Of a DNA stretch of 64,000 nt, positions 18,407 through 27,862 are shown in pieces (position 1 is the first letter of the stretch; each line of letters begins with the position of its first letter). The notes under the pieces are model-generated. The model saw only the letters and a program-made list of their open reading frames with translations. It did not search any database and had not been told where the DNA came from. The stretch comes from Saccharopolyspora rhizosphaerae (GTDB taxonomy: Bacteria; Actinomycetota; Actinomycetes; Mycobacteriales; Pseudonocardiaceae), in assembly GCF_003931915.1 (NCBI RefSeq), contig NZ_RSAA01000015.1, forward strand, positions 62,001 through 126,000, given 5' to 3'. Position numbers and translations under genes: made by a program.

Positions 18407-21133
18407 TTGTCTTCGTTGCTTCACCGGCTGGGGCGGGCTGTGGTCCGCGGTCGAGCCTGGGTGCTGGTCGCGTGGTTAGCCCTGCTCGCGGTGCTCGGCA
18501 CGGGCGCCGCGCTCTTCCAGCAGGGCATGGAGACGGAGCTGGCGATCCCCGGCTCCGAGTCGCAGGACACGCTCGACCACCTCAACAACGTCTTCCCCCA
18601 GATGAGTGGCTCCAGCGCGCAGCTCGTGGCCACCACACCCCCAGGTGAGCGCATCGACTCCCCGGAGGGGCGCGAGGCCATCGAGTCCTTGATCCACCGG
18701 GTCGAGGGCCAGGAGGGCGTGACAGCGGTGATGAACCCGCTGTCGGACATGGTCGACAACCAGGTCTCCGCCGACGGCGACACCGCGCTGATCACCGTGC
18801 AGCTCAGCTACTCCCCGACGGCGGTGCCCGAGAACGTCAAGACCGGCCTGCTCGCCGAAGCCGAGAACCTGGAGCGCCAGCTCGGCCCCGGTAGCGACGT
18901 GCACGCCGGCGGTCCGATCTTCGCCGTCAACATGCCCGCCGTCGGAGCGACCGAAGCGGTCGGCGTCGTCGTGGCCCTGCTGGTGCTCATGCTGATGCTG
19001 CGATCGCTGGTGGGCGCGGTCATGCCGCTGATCACCGCGTTGATCGGCGTCGGCGTGTCGATGACCGTCGTGCTGCTGTCCACCGCGTTCGTCACGGTCT
19101 CCTCGGCCGCGCCGATGCTCGGCCTGATGCTCGGGCTCGCGGTCGGCATCGACTACTCGCTCTTCATCGTCTCCCGGCATCGAGAACAGCTCGGTGAAGG
19201 CCTCGACGTCGCCGAATCGATCGCGCGCTCGGTGGCCACCGCCGGCTCCGCGGTGATCTTCGCCGGCGTCACCGTGATCATCGCGCTGCTCGCGCTGGCC
19301 GTGCCCGGCATCCCGTTCCTGACGGTCATGGGGATCCTCGCCGGTGTGTCGATCGCCGTCGGCGTCGCCGCGTCGCTGACGGTCATCCCGGCGCTGCTCA
19401 GCTTCGCCGGGGAGCGGCTGCGCCCCAAGGCAACCCGGAACAAGCGCACCACCCGTCCACGCACCAAGTTCAGCCTGCGCTGGGTCCGCGCGGTCACCAA
19501 GGCGCCGCTGCTGACCATCGTGGTCGTCATCGCCGGGTTGGGCCTGTGCACGCTTCCTGCCGCCGACCTGCGGCTGTCGGTGCCCGACGCCGGAGCGCAG
19601 GCCGTGGGCACCCCGGCGCGCGACACCTACGACGCGGTGGCCGAGCAGTTCGGCCCCGGCTACAACGCCCCGTTGATCGTGACCACCGACGTCATCGGCA
19701 CCAAAGACCCGCTCGGCCAGGTCAACGGCATGGCCGACGAGATCCGCGCGCTGCCCGGCGTCGCCGCGGTCCCGCTGGCCACCCCGAACGAGACCATCGA
19801 CACCGGCATCATCCAGGTCATCCCGACCGCCGGCGGTGAATCGCAGACCACCGAAGACCTGGTGCACGAGCTGCGCGACCTCAGCCCGCACTTCGAGCAG
19901 GAGTACGGCGCGGGCATCGCCGTCACCGGCATGACCGCCATCGGCATCGACCTGTCCGAGAAGCTCAGCGACGCGCTGCTGCCCTTCGGCGTCATCGTCG
20001 TCGGGCTGACCCTGGTGCTGCTGGCGATGGTGTTCCGCTCGGTGTGGGTGCCGGTCAAGGCCGCGCTGGGGTACCTGCTGTCGGTCGGCGCGACCTTCGG
20101 CGCCACCGCGTTCGTGTTCAACCAGGGCCACCTCGCCGAGCAGCTCAACATCACCCACGTCGGCGGTGTGATCAGCTTCCTGCCGCTGCTGCTCATGGCG
20201 ATCCTGTTCGGCCTGGCCATGGACTACGAGGTGTTCCTGGTGTCCCGGATGCGCGAGGAGTACGCGCACCACCGCGACGCCGGGCGCGCCATCGAAGCCG
20301 GCTTCTCCAACGTCTCGCCGGTCGTGGTGGCCGCCGCGGTCATCATGATCTCGGTGTTCGCCGCCTTCGTCCCGCACGGCGACTCCAACATCAAGCCGAT
20401 CGCCTTCGGACTCGCCGTGGGCGTGTTCGTCGACGCCTTCCTCGTGCGCATGACGTTGGTGCCCGCCGTGATGGCGTTGCTCGGCGACCGCGCCTGGTGG
20501 TTGCCGAAGTGGTTGGCGCGCAAGCTGCCCGCGCTGGACGTCGAGGGCGAAGCCCTCGAGCACGAGCTGCGGCTGGCGAACTGGCCGGGCAACGACGAGG
20601 TCGTCAGCGCACGTGACTTCAGCGTCCGTGACGACCGCGCGGAGCCGATCTTCGAAGGTGTGCGGATCGCGCTGCGCCCCGGTGGCGTGCTGGCGGTGCA
20701 AGGCGATGACGACGACCTGTCGTCGGCGATGCTGCACGCGCTCGGCGGACGGCTCAGCGGAGTGCAGGGCGATGTGCGGGTGCTGGGTCTGCTGCTGCCG
20801 CAGCGCGCCCGCGCGGTCCGTTCCCGCACCGCCCTGGTGCGGTGCCGCGAGAGCGAGGCACCGGCCGCCGAGATCGCCGCGGCGATGTCCGAGGGCGTGC
20901 GGCTGGTGCTCGTCGACGAGCTCGACGCCGTCGCCGACACCGAGCAGCGCCGCGAGATCTCCCGCCTGCTCACTGAAGCGTCCACACCGGACGGCGAGCC
21001 GGTGACCTTCGTGGTCACCCACCAGAACCCGAGCCTGGTCTCCGGCCTGCTGCCGGAACACCGGCTGAGCACCATGCGGCTTTCCGCGCGGCCGACGGCA
21101 CCCACGTTCGCCGGCCGCCTCCTGGAGGTTTGA
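18407..21133 (+). CDS. MMPL/RND-family transporter with C-terminal degenerate ABC-ATPase-like domain
   Basis: A 908-residue protein. Residues 1-720 are an MMPL transporter with two sets of membrane helices; it has GLAVGIDYSLFIVSRHRE and FGLAMDYEVFLVSRMREE, the duplicated signature. The last 190 residues look like an ABC nucleotide-binding domain: VRLVLVDELDAVADTEQRRE resembles Walker B and D-loop, and FVVTHQNPSLVSG the H-loop, but the Walker A position reads VQGDDDDLSSAM, without GxGKS/T. A TTG start fits a GGGAG site eight bases upstream; GTG at 18398 is the alternative. Such proteins export lipids or drugs. It is followed at once by a YhgE/Pip gene. Confidence 0.85.
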   Translation: MSSLLHRLGRAVVRGRAWVLVAWLALLAVLGTGAALFQQGMETELAIPGSESQDTLDHLNNVFPQMSGSSAQLVATTPPGERIDSPEGREAIESLIHRVEGQEGVTAVMNPLSDMVDNQVSADGDTALITVQLSYSPTAVPENVKTGLLAEAENLERQLGPGSDVHAGGPIFAVNMPAVGATEAVGVVVALLVLMLMLRSLVGAVMPLITALIGVGVSMTVVLLSTAFVTVSSAAPMLGLMLGLAVGIDYSLFIVSRHREQLGEGLDVAESIARSVATAGSAVIFAGVTVIIALLALAVPGIPFLTVMGILAGVSIAVGVAASLTVIPALLSFAGERLRPKATRNKRTTRPRTKFSLRWVRAVTKAPLLTIVVVIAGLGLCTLPAADLRLSVPDAGAQAVGTPARDTYDAVAEQFGPGYNAPLIVTTDVIGTKDPLGQVNGMADEIRALPGVAAVPLATPNETIDTGIIQVIPTAGGESQTTEDLVHELRDLSPHFEQEYGAGIAVTGMTAIGIDLSEKLSDALLPFGVIVVGLTLVLLAMVFRSVWVPVKAALGYLLSVGATFGATAFVFNQGHLAEQLNITHVGGVISFLPLLLMAILFGLAMDYEVFLVSRMREEYAHHRDAGRAIEAGFSNVSPVVVAAAVIMISVFAAFVPHGDSNIKPIAFGLAVGVFVDAFLVRMTLVPAVMALLGDRAWWLPKWLARKLPALDVEGEALEHELRLANWPGNDEVVSARDFSVRDDRAEPIFEGVRIALRPGGVLAVQGDDDDLSSAMLHALGGRLSGVQGDVRVLGLLLPQRARAVRSRTALVRCRESEAPAAEIAAAMSEGVRLVLVDELDAVADTEQRREISRLLTEASTPDGEPVTFVVTHQNPSLVSGLLPEHRLSTMRLSARPTAPTFAGRLLEV

Positions 21134-21138
21134 GGGAC

Positions 21139-23190
21139 ATGCTGAACCCGTTCACGCACGCGAGCAGGCGCGCAGGCGGCTCGGTCGGCTGGCGCACCTG
21201 GACCGGCCTGGTCCTCGTGCCGGTGCTCATCGTCGGAGTGCTGGCCTGGGCGTTCTGGGCGCCGATGTCCCAGCACGGCGCCGCCAAGGTGGCCGTGGTC
21301 AACAACGACGAGCCCGCCACGATCAACGGTCAGATGGCGCCGCTCGGCCGCGAGATGGCCGCGAAGCTGGTCAACAACACCGAGTCCGGTTACTCGTGGG
21401 AGATGACCGACACCGACGACGCCGAGGAGGGCCTGAGCGAGGGCCGCTACTCGGCCGCGGTGATCATCCCGCCGGAGTTCTCCCGCCACACCGCCTCGGT
21501 GATGACCGGTGAACCCCTCGACGCCACCCGCGCCGGCATCGACGTCCGGACCTCGCCGATCGCGGCGCCCGCCGACGCCGCCGCCGTCTCGTCCGCGGCC
21601 CGGCAGAGCGTCTCGGTGTTCAACCGGCAGATCCTGGAGCAGCTGCTCGACGGCTTCTACGGCGGCTTCACGCAGATGCACGACCAGCTCGGCACCGCCG
21701 TCGACGGCGCCAACAAGCTCGCCGACGGCAGCGGGCAGCTCGCCGACGGCATCGGCCAGCTGTCCGACGGCGTGGGACAGCTGACCGGGGGGACCGGGCA
21801 GCTCGCGCAGGGAGGCAACCAGCTCGCCGACGGGTCCGAGCAGCTCGCGGGCGGTGTCTCGCAGCTGTCCGGCGGTCTGACGCAGTTGCACCAGCAGATC
21901 CAGCAGATGCCCGCGCAGACCCAGCAGCTGGCCGACGGCGCCAAGCAGGTCGCCGCCGGGAACCGGCAGATGGCCAACACCTTCACGCCGCTGGCGGACC
22001 AGATCATCACCGCCACCGACCAGATCCCCACCGAGTCCAGCAGCCTCGAGGGGCTGAAGAAGCTGCTGGCCCAGTGCCCGCCGGAAGGCGCGACCGTCGA
22101 CCTGTGCAAGGGCCTGCGCGCCGAGGTCGAGCGCCTCAGCCAGCGGCAGGGCGCTCTGGACTCCCTCAAGGCGCAGATCCAGAAGCCCGCGCGCGACATG
22201 CGTGACGGGATGCAGGGCCTGGCCTACGGGTCCGAGCAGGTCGCCCAGGGCAACCAGATGCTCGCCGACAAGTCCGGTGAACTCGTCGACGGCATCGGTC
22301 AGCTCGCCCAGGGCGGGCAGCAGCTCGACGGCGGCGCGCACCAGCTCGCCGGCGGAGCGCGCCAGCTCGCCAACGGCCTCGACCAGTTCAACGGGGCGTC
22401 GCAGCAGCTCGGCACGGGCGTGAACGCGCTCGCCGACGGAAGCCGGCAGGTCGCCGACGGCAACCGCCAGTTCGCCGAGCAGATGGCGCCGGCAGGGGAC
22501 AAGCTCCCCAGCTACACCGACGAAGAGCGTGAGCACCTCAAGACCGTGGCCGCGAGCCCGGCCGCGCTGGAGTCGAGCCTGCCGGGATTCGGCAAGTCGC
22601 TGATCGCGCTGCTGGTGGCCATCGCGTTCTGGACCGCTGCGATGGGCATCTACGCGGTGACCAGGGCCGTTCCGGCCGACGCCGCGACCTCGCGCCGGTC
22701 CACCTGGCGGCTGGTTCACAGCTCGGCACTGCCCGGTGCCGCGGTCGCCGCGATCGGCTCGGTGCTGGTGAGCACGGTCCTGGCGCCGTTCCTGGGCCTC
22801 GGGTTCGGCGGTTGGGCGGCGTTCACCGGCGTGACGCTGCTGGCCGCGCTGGCGTTCGTGGCTGTCAACCAGGCGCTGATCGCGGTGTTCGGCAGCATCG
22901 GACGGATCATCTCGATCGCGGTCCTGGTGCTGACCGCGGCCACGGGCGTGGTCTCGACGGTGCCCGGGTTCCTCCGCGACATCGGCGGGCTGCTGCCGAC
23001 CCAGGGTGCCGTGCAGGCGCTTTCGGCGATCGTGACCGGGAGCGGCGGTGCCGCGAGCGGAGTCCTGCAGCTGATCGCGTGGCTCATCGCGGGAGTCCTG
23101 GTGTTCGCTCTGGCGGTGGACCGGGCCCGCGTCGTGTCCTCGCGCCAGTTCCGCCGTCGACCCACACCGGGAGCGCGTCCGGCCTGGTGA
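21139..23190 (+). CDS. YhgE/Pip-domain membrane protein
   Basis: A 683-residue membrane protein of the YhgE/Pip family. There is one N-terminal membrane helix (WTGLVLVPVLIVGVLAWAFW), then a long exported region with many repeats of the type QLADGxxQLAxG, and about five C-terminal helices of the ABC-2 type. The ATG follows GGAGG at the end of the MMPL gene, so the two are one operon. YhgE relatives act with ABC-type ATPases in export or phage docking; here the only ATPase-like domain is the degenerate tail of the MMPL protein. Confidence 0.88.
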   Translation: MLNPFTHASRRAGGSVGWRTWTGLVLVPVLIVGVLAWAFWAPMSQHGAAKVAVVNNDEPATINGQMAPLGREMAAKLVNNTESGYSWEMTDTDDAEEGLSEGRYSAAVIIPPEFSRHTASVMTGEPLDATRAGIDVRTSPIAAPADAAAVSSAARQSVSVFNRQILEQLLDGFYGGFTQMHDQLGTAVDGANKLADGSGQLADGIGQLSDGVGQLTGGTGQLAQGGNQLADGSEQLAGGVSQLSGGLTQLHQQIQQMPAQTQQLADGAKQVAAGNRQMANTFTPLADQIITATDQIPTESSSLEGLKKLLAQCPPEGATVDLCKGLRAEVERLSQRQGALDSLKAQIQKPARDMRDGMQGLAYGSEQVAQGNQMLADKSGELVDGIGQLAQGGQQLDGGAHQLAGGARQLANGLDQFNGASQQLGTGVNALADGSRQVADGNRQFAEQMAPAGDKLPSYTDEEREHLKTVAASPAALESSLPGFGKSLIALLVAIAFWTAAMGIYAVTRAVPADAATSRRSTWRLVHSSALPGAAVAAIGSVLVSTVLAPFLGLGFGGWAAFTGVTLLAALAFVAVNQALIAVFGSIGRIISIAVLVLTAATGVVSTVPGFLRDIGGLLPTQGAVQALSAIVTGSGGAASGVLQLIAWLIAGVLVFALAVDRARVVSSRQFRRRPTPGARPAW

Positions 23191-23198
23191 CCCCCGGG

Positions 23199-23234
23199 GC
23201 AGGGGCGGAGGTTCCCCTGAACCTCCGCCCCTGC
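23199..23234. terminator. strong hairpin after the YhgE gene
   Basis: A perfect 16-bp stem (23199-23214 and 23219-23234) with a 4-base loop. It lies between two convergent genes and can serve both. Confidence 0.85.
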
Positions 23235-23242
23235 TCGCGTGC

Positions 23243-23816
23243 CTAGGGGTGCCAGCGTGGGTCGCGGCCGATCTTCGCGATGGTCCTGGCGAGCGTGGGG
23301 GAGCCCTCGGTGGCCGGGACCTCAACCGCGAAAGCACCTCTCTCCCGCCCCGTGGCCGCGGTGCGGGTCACCACGACGAGGGTGTGGTTGAGCGTTCCGG
23401 TGTCCCACGTGGCCTCGGTGTCGGTCGCCCGCGCGAGGTCCCAGGCGTGCACCGTGAACTCGATCGTGATCAGCCCGCCCGCGACCTCCGCCGGGTACTG
23501 AGCCGCCCCGCCCATGTGCGTCTTCCCCGTCCAGGAAGTCGGGGTGTTCCAGGCGTGGGCGGTGCGGTCGAGCTGCGAGAGCAGGTACTTCGCGCCATCA
23601 CCGGAGGTCCTGTCCACGACCTCGACAGGGGGGCGCCACCCGCTCGCCCCGAGCCGCCGCCTCGAGCGACGGTCCCCAGAGCAGCAGGTGGTTGATCAAC
23701 GCTCGCACGTCGAACTCCGCGCACGGCGTCGGCGCCGTCAGCTGCGCGGGCGAGCTCCCGGAGGCGACCTGCTTGAGCGTCGCCGCCGCCTGGACCAGGT
23801 GCTGAGCTTCGGACAT
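23243..23816 (-). pseudogene. TIGR03086-type metal-binding (mycothiol maleylpyruvate-isomerase-like) gene with frameshift
   Basis: The reading frame is broken. The first part runs MSEAQHLVQAAATLKQVAS to ERVAPP (23816 to about 23630); the second continues in another frame as VDRTSGDGAKYLLSQLDRTA to the stop at 23243. Joined together they form a normal protein of the TIGR03086/MDMPI family with the metal-binding helix bundle. The break is at six consecutive G (23628-23633, plus strand); five would restore one frame reading APPVEVVDR. It is therefore a real frameshift or a homopolymer sequencing error. It would otherwise encode a thiol-dependent enzyme of unknown substrate. Confidence 0.78.
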
Positions 23817-24290
23817 GCCGTTCACCCCACCACGCCGGCCCGAGAACGCCCGGTCGAAACGCCCTGCGCCCCGGCAACGCCGTGGTGCTCCGTGATCGAG
23901 TGCTGCAGGACCGCAGGCGGTGAAGTGGTGAGAGGGGCGGTCGATGCGGAGCGGTCGCACGAAGCTGGTGCCGTCGACGCGCGGTCGTTGACCTCGCGAC
24001 GAGAAGGGGACGCGGGTGAACCTCGTTCCAGGAGCTCCTCAGCTGCGAGCCACGGTGCGCGTGCCGAGCTCGTGCTGTGGGTCGGGTGCCGCGGTCACCA
24101 GAACACCTCTGAGACAACCCGGGGATGTTGCACCGAGAGCCTTTTCGCGGGAGGGCTCGCTCGGCTGGTCGCGGGCCTCCGACGCGACTCCGCCCCGGGA
24201 GCCGTGGGCCCCGGGGCGGTCACCTGACGTTCGGGTCAACGATCGACGATGCCGACCACCGCTGACCGCACCGCGACCGTGGAGGGCGGG
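23817..24290. other. non-coding gap between the frameshifted gene and the dehydrogenase operon
   Basis: About 470 bases with no supportable gene. It contains a strong GC stem at 24190-24198/24211-24219, about 70 bases beyond the end of the aldehyde dehydrogenase gene, which could end that minus-strand transcript. Confidence 0.5.
24190..24219 (-). terminator. hairpin downstream of the P450-dehydrogenase operon
   Basis: Arms CCGCCCCGG (24190-24198) and CCGGGGCGG (24211-24219) form a 9-bp perfect stem; no T tract follows. Confidence 0.55.
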
Positions 24291-25826
24291 TCAGGAGAGG
24301 AGCTTGCGGATGAACTTGTTGCCGAAGCCGTGCTGGATCAGGCCTTCGAGGTTGCGGATGGTCTTGTCGGTGTACGGGTACCACACGCTCTCGTTGCTCG
24401 ACCCTCCGCGGGTGAGCAGGATCGGCTGGGCGTGGGTGAATCCGCGCAACGAGTCCAGGCCGTTGACCTGACCGACACCGCTGTCCTTGCGCCCGCCGAA
24501 GGGCGCTTCCGGGACGCCGTAGATGACCGCGGCGTCGTTGTGGACGACCGACCCGGTCTTGAGCTGGCCGCCGATGCGTTCGGCCTTCGCCGCGTCCTTG
24601 GTGAAAACGCTCCCGCCCAGCCCGTACTGGCTGTCGTTGGCCAAGCGGACCGCTTCGTCCTCGTCGCGGACCCGCATCACGGTGGCGATGGGACCGAAGG
24701 TCTCCTCGGTCATCAGCTGCATGTCGTGGGTGACGTCGACGACCACGGTGGGCTGGAAGAACAGGCCGTCGCCGGCCGCGCGCGACCCGCCGACGAGGAC
24801 CTTCGCGCCCTTGTTCTTCGCGTCTTCCAGGTGTCCGCTGACCACGTCCACCTGGCGGTCGAAGAACAGCGGACCCACGTCACCGTCCTCGGAGCCGTAG
24901 CGCAGCGCCGAGACCTTCTCCTCGAGCAGCCGGATGAACTCGTCGGCCACGGACTCCACCACGTAGATCCGCTCGACGCTCAAGCACACCTGGCCGGAGT
25001 TGAACATCGACAGGTACGCGGCGCCGGATGCGGCGCGCTCCAGGTCGGCGTCATCGCAGACGATCATCGCGTCCTTGCCGCCGAGCTCCAGGGTGTAGGG
25101 GGTGAGCTTCTTGGCGCAGGCCGCGGCGATCGCCCGGCCGGTCTGGACGCTGCCGGTGAACGAGATCTTGTCGACCGCGCCGTCCACCAGCGCGGCTCCG
25201 GTCTCGCCGTCACCGTGCACGCACTGGAGCACGTCGGTCGGCACGCCCGCTTCGTGCAGCACCTTGACCGCGAGCTCGCCGGAGCGCGGGGTGACCTCGG
25301 ACGGCTTGAGCACCACGGAGTTCCCGGCCAGCAACGCCTGCACCACGGGGTTGAGCGAGAGCACGAACGGTGCGTTCCACGGCGTGATCACGCCGACGAC
25401 GCCCAGCGGCTGGTACTTGATGCGCAGCTTCTTCATCGGCAGCAGGTAGCCGTGCAGCCTGCGCTTCTCGTCGCGCAGGTCCTTCGGCGCGCGCTTGCAC
25501 CAGAAGTTGACGAAGTCGCACGCCGGGACGACCTCGATCGTCAGCGCCTCGGCCTTGGGCTTGCCGGTCTCGGCGCGGACCTGCTCGACGATCTCGTCGC
25601 GTCGCCGGACCAGCACGTCGATCGCGCCGCGCAGGATCCGGGCGCGCTCGGCGACCGGTCGCGCGGCCCACTCCGCCTGCGCCTTGCGGGCGCGTTCGAC
25701 CGCGGCGTCCACCTCGGCCTTGGTGCTGACCTCCAGGTCGCCGACGTGGTGGCGGTCCACCGGGTTGCTCAGGGAAAGACGGCGCCGTCCGTCCTCGGTG
25801 GCCGGTTGCGGCTGCACGATTGCCAT
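24291..25826 (-). CDS. NAD(P)-dependent aldehyde dehydrogenase
   Basis: A 511-residue member of the ALDH superfamily. It has PWNAPF (Asn151), FTGSVQTGR, the general base Glu247 in LELGGKD and the nucleophile Cys281 in NSGQVCLS. EETFGPI lies near the end of the cofactor region. It oxidises an aldehyde to a carboxylic acid. It is the second gene of an operon whose first gene is the cytochrome P450 (10 bp apart), so it most likely finishes an alcohol/aldehyde oxidation begun by the P450. Confidence 0.92.
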   Translation of the reverse strand: MAIVQPQPATEDGRRRLSLSNPVDRHHVGDLEVSTKAEVDAAVERARKAQAEWAARPVAERARILRGAIDVLVRRRDEIVEQVRAETGKPKAEALTIEVVPACDFVNFWCKRAPKDLRDEKRRLHGYLLPMKKLRIKYQPLGVVGVITPWNAPFVLSLNPVVQALLAGNSVVLKPSEVTPRSGELAVKVLHEAGVPTDVLQCVHGDGETGAALVDGAVDKISFTGSVQTGRAIAAACAKKLTPYTLELGGKDAMIVCDDADLERAASGAAYLSMFNSGQVCLSVERIYVVESVADEFIRLLEEKVSALRYGSEDGDVGPLFFDRQVDVVSGHLEDAKNKGAKVLVGGSRAAGDGLFFQPTVVVDVTHDMQLMTEETFGPIATVMRVRDEDEAVRLANDSQYGLGGSVFTKDAAKAERIGGQLKTGSVVHNDAAVIYGVPEAPFGGRKDSGVGQVNGLDSLRGFTHAQPILLTRGGSSNESVWYPYTDKTIRNLEGLIQHGFGNKFIRKLLS

Positions 25827-25836
25827 GCGGGTTCCC

Positions 25837-27063
25837 TCACTCGTAGCTGACTTGCCAGTGCTTGATGCCGTTGATGAAGCTGGATCGCAGCCGTTCGGGT
25901 TCGGCGACCTGCCGCAGGTTCGGCAGCACGTCGGCGATCGCGTTGAAGATCAGGTCCAGCTGCAGCCGGGCCAGGTTGGCGCCCACGCAGTAGTGCGCAC
26001 CGGTTCCCCCGAAACCCAAGTGCGGGTTGGGGTCTCGGAGCACGTCGAAGCGGAACGGGTCGTCGAAGACCTCCTCGTCGAAGTTCGCCGAGCTGTAGAA
26101 CAGCCCGACCCGCTCGCCCGCGCGGATCAACTGCCCGCCGAGCTCGACGTCTTCGGTGGCGGTGCGTTGGAACGAGGTGACCGGCGTGGCCCAGCGGACG
26201 ATCTCGTCCGGGGCGGTGGCCGGCCGCTGCTCGCGGTAGACCTCCCACTGCTCCGGGTTGTCGACGAAGGCCTTCATGCCGTGCGTGGTGGCGTTGCGGG
26301 TGGTCTCGTTGCCCGCGACCGACAGCAGGATCACGAAGAAGCCGAACTCGTCGGAGGTCAGCGACTGCCCGTCGACGTCGGCGCTGACGAGCTTGGAGAC
26401 GATGTCGTCCCTCGGGCACGCGCGCTTCTGCTCGGCCATCGTCATCGCGTAGCCGAGGACTTCGGCGGAGGCGGCCACCGGATCGCCGAACTCCGGGTCG
26501 TCGAAGTTGAGCATCTGGTTGGACCAGTCGAAGAGGTCCTTGCGGTCCTCCTGCGGCACTCCGAGCAGCTCGGCGATGGCCTGCAGCGGGAGTTCGCAGG
26601 CGACCTGCTCGACGAAGTCGCCGCCGCCCTGCTCGCGGGCGCCGCGCACGATGGCGTCGGCGCGTTCGGTCAGCGCGTCCCGCAGGTTCTCGACCGCGCG
26701 CGGGGTGAACCCCTTGTTGATGATGCCGCGGATCTTGGTGTGCTTCGGCGGATCCATGTTGATCAGCATCGTGCGGATCGCCTCGAAGGCCTCCGGCGTG
26801 GTGTAGCCGGGGAAGCGGATGATCGCGTTGTTGGCCTCGGAGGAGAACAGCTTCGGGTCGCGGGAGATCGCTCGGATGTCGGCGTGCTTGGTGATCACCC
26901 AGAACCCGCCGTCGTCGTAGGGAGCGTCCATGCCGTCGGTCTGCGCGTTCCACCAGACCGGCGCGGTCGCGCGCAGCGAGGTGAACTCCTCCACCGGGGT
27001 TCGCTGGCCCCACAGTTCGGGATCGGAGAAGTCGAGACCGGCCGGGATCGTCGGGTCAGGCAT
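25837..27063 (-). CDS. cytochrome P450, CYP124/125/142-like
   Basis: A 408-residue P450. The oxygen-activation helix has AGNETT (250-255), the K-helix EIVR (287-290), and the heme loop FGGTGAHYCVG with Cys359. The C-terminus (FINGIKHWQVSY) and the overall pattern resemble CYP124/125/142, enzymes that hydroxylate sterol side chains and branched lipids. A strong GGAGG site precedes the internal ATG at 27063. It is operonic with the aldehyde dehydrogenase and divergent from a TetR gene, with an operator-like palindrome between. The exact substrate is inferred. Confidence 0.9.
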   Translation of the reverse strand: MPDPTIPAGLDFSDPELWGQRTPVEEFTSLRATAPVWWNAQTDGMDAPYDDGGFWVITKHADIRAISRDPKLFSSEANNAIIRFPGYTTPEAFEAIRTMLINMDPPKHTKIRGIINKGFTPRAVENLRDALTERADAIVRGAREQGGGDFVEQVACELPLQAIAELLGVPQEDRKDLFDWSNQMLNFDDPEFGDPVAASAEVLGYAMTMAEQKRACPRDDIVSKLVSADVDGQSLTSDEFGFFVILLSVAGNETTRNATTHGMKAFVDNPEQWEVYREQRPATAPDEIVRWATPVTSFQRTATEDVELGGQLIRAGERVGLFYSSANFDEEVFDDPFRFDVLRDPNPHLGFGGTGAHYCVGANLARLQLDLIFNAIADVLPNLRQVAEPERLRSSFINGIKHWQVSYE

Positions 27064-27120
27064 CGTTGCCTCCTCGCGGATCGCGGGGTTGATCACGTCG
27101 GCTTGCCGAAGCGCGTCATA

Positions 27121-27145
27121 CAGACATACCGTAGATGTATGACTG
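27121..27145. promoter_or_regulatory. TetR-type operator between P450 and TetR genes
   Basis: CAGaCATAC (27121-27129) and GTATGaCTG (27137-27145) form an imperfect inverted repeat with a 7-base centre, located in the short divergent promoter region. Confidence 0.6.
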
Positions 27146-27194
27146 TCTGGAGGCAATGGCCTGCTGCGCAGGTCCGCTCGGCCATGCTCGAGCC

Positions 27195-27803
27195 ATGAAA
27201 CGACCGGCGTGGAACGGTGCGCCGCCGCGCGATGGCGAGGAGGCCAAGGCCCGCATCATCGATGCGGCCATGCGGTGCATCGACCGGCACGGGCCGGGCA
27301 AGACGAGCTTGTCGGACGTCGCCTCCGAGCTGGGGGTCATCCGCCAGACCGTCTACCGCTACTTCCCGAGCACGGAAGAGCTGTTCAGCGCGGTCGGCTA
27401 CGCAGCGCTCAACAGCTTCCTGGAACGGCTCGTCGCCCACCTCGCCGGGCGTCGCGATCCTGCGGACGTGGTCGTCGAGGCCATGGCCTACGCCATCGAA
27501 CAGGTGCCCCAGGACCCCTACCTCGGCCTCTTCCTCGACATGGGCCGGCCGGACGCGTTCTCCCGCGGCGCCACCTCGGCGCGCGCCTTCGACGCCTGCC
27601 GCCTCGCCTTCGCGCGCACCGACGTCGACTGGGCCGAGCTGGGCTTCTCCGGCGACGAGCTCACCGAGCTGCTGGAGTTCCTGCTGCGGGTGCTGCTGTC
27701 CTTCGCCAACGATCCGCTGCCGAGTCGTGACGGAGCCGATCTGCGTGCGTTCCTGCACCGCTGGGTAACCCCAGCAATCATGGCTCCGACGCCCGCGCCC
27801 TAG
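27195..27803 (+). CDS. TetR-family regulator, divergent from P450 operon
   Basis: A 202-residue TetR regulator. Its HTH reads ARIIDAAMRCIDRHGPGKTS then LSDVASELGVIRQTVYRYFP. The internal ATG at 27195 was chosen; a longer start at 27135 lies inside the palindrome. It is divergent from the P450-aldehyde dehydrogenase operon and most likely controls it through the 25-bp inverted repeat. Confidence 0.85.
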   Translation: MKRPAWNGAPPRDGEEAKARIIDAAMRCIDRHGPGKTSLSDVASELGVIRQTVYRYFPSTEELFSAVGYAALNSFLERLVAHLAGRRDPADVVVEAMAYAIEQVPQDPYLGLFLDMGRPDAFSRGATSARAFDACRLAFARTDVDWAELGFSGDELTELLEFLLRVLLSFANDPLPSRDGADLRAFLHRWVTPAIMAPTPAP

Positions 27804-27862
27804 GTTGCAGGTGGGGTTCCCGGGGTCGTACGTTGCTGGCACGCTGAGGAACGGGACCACGT

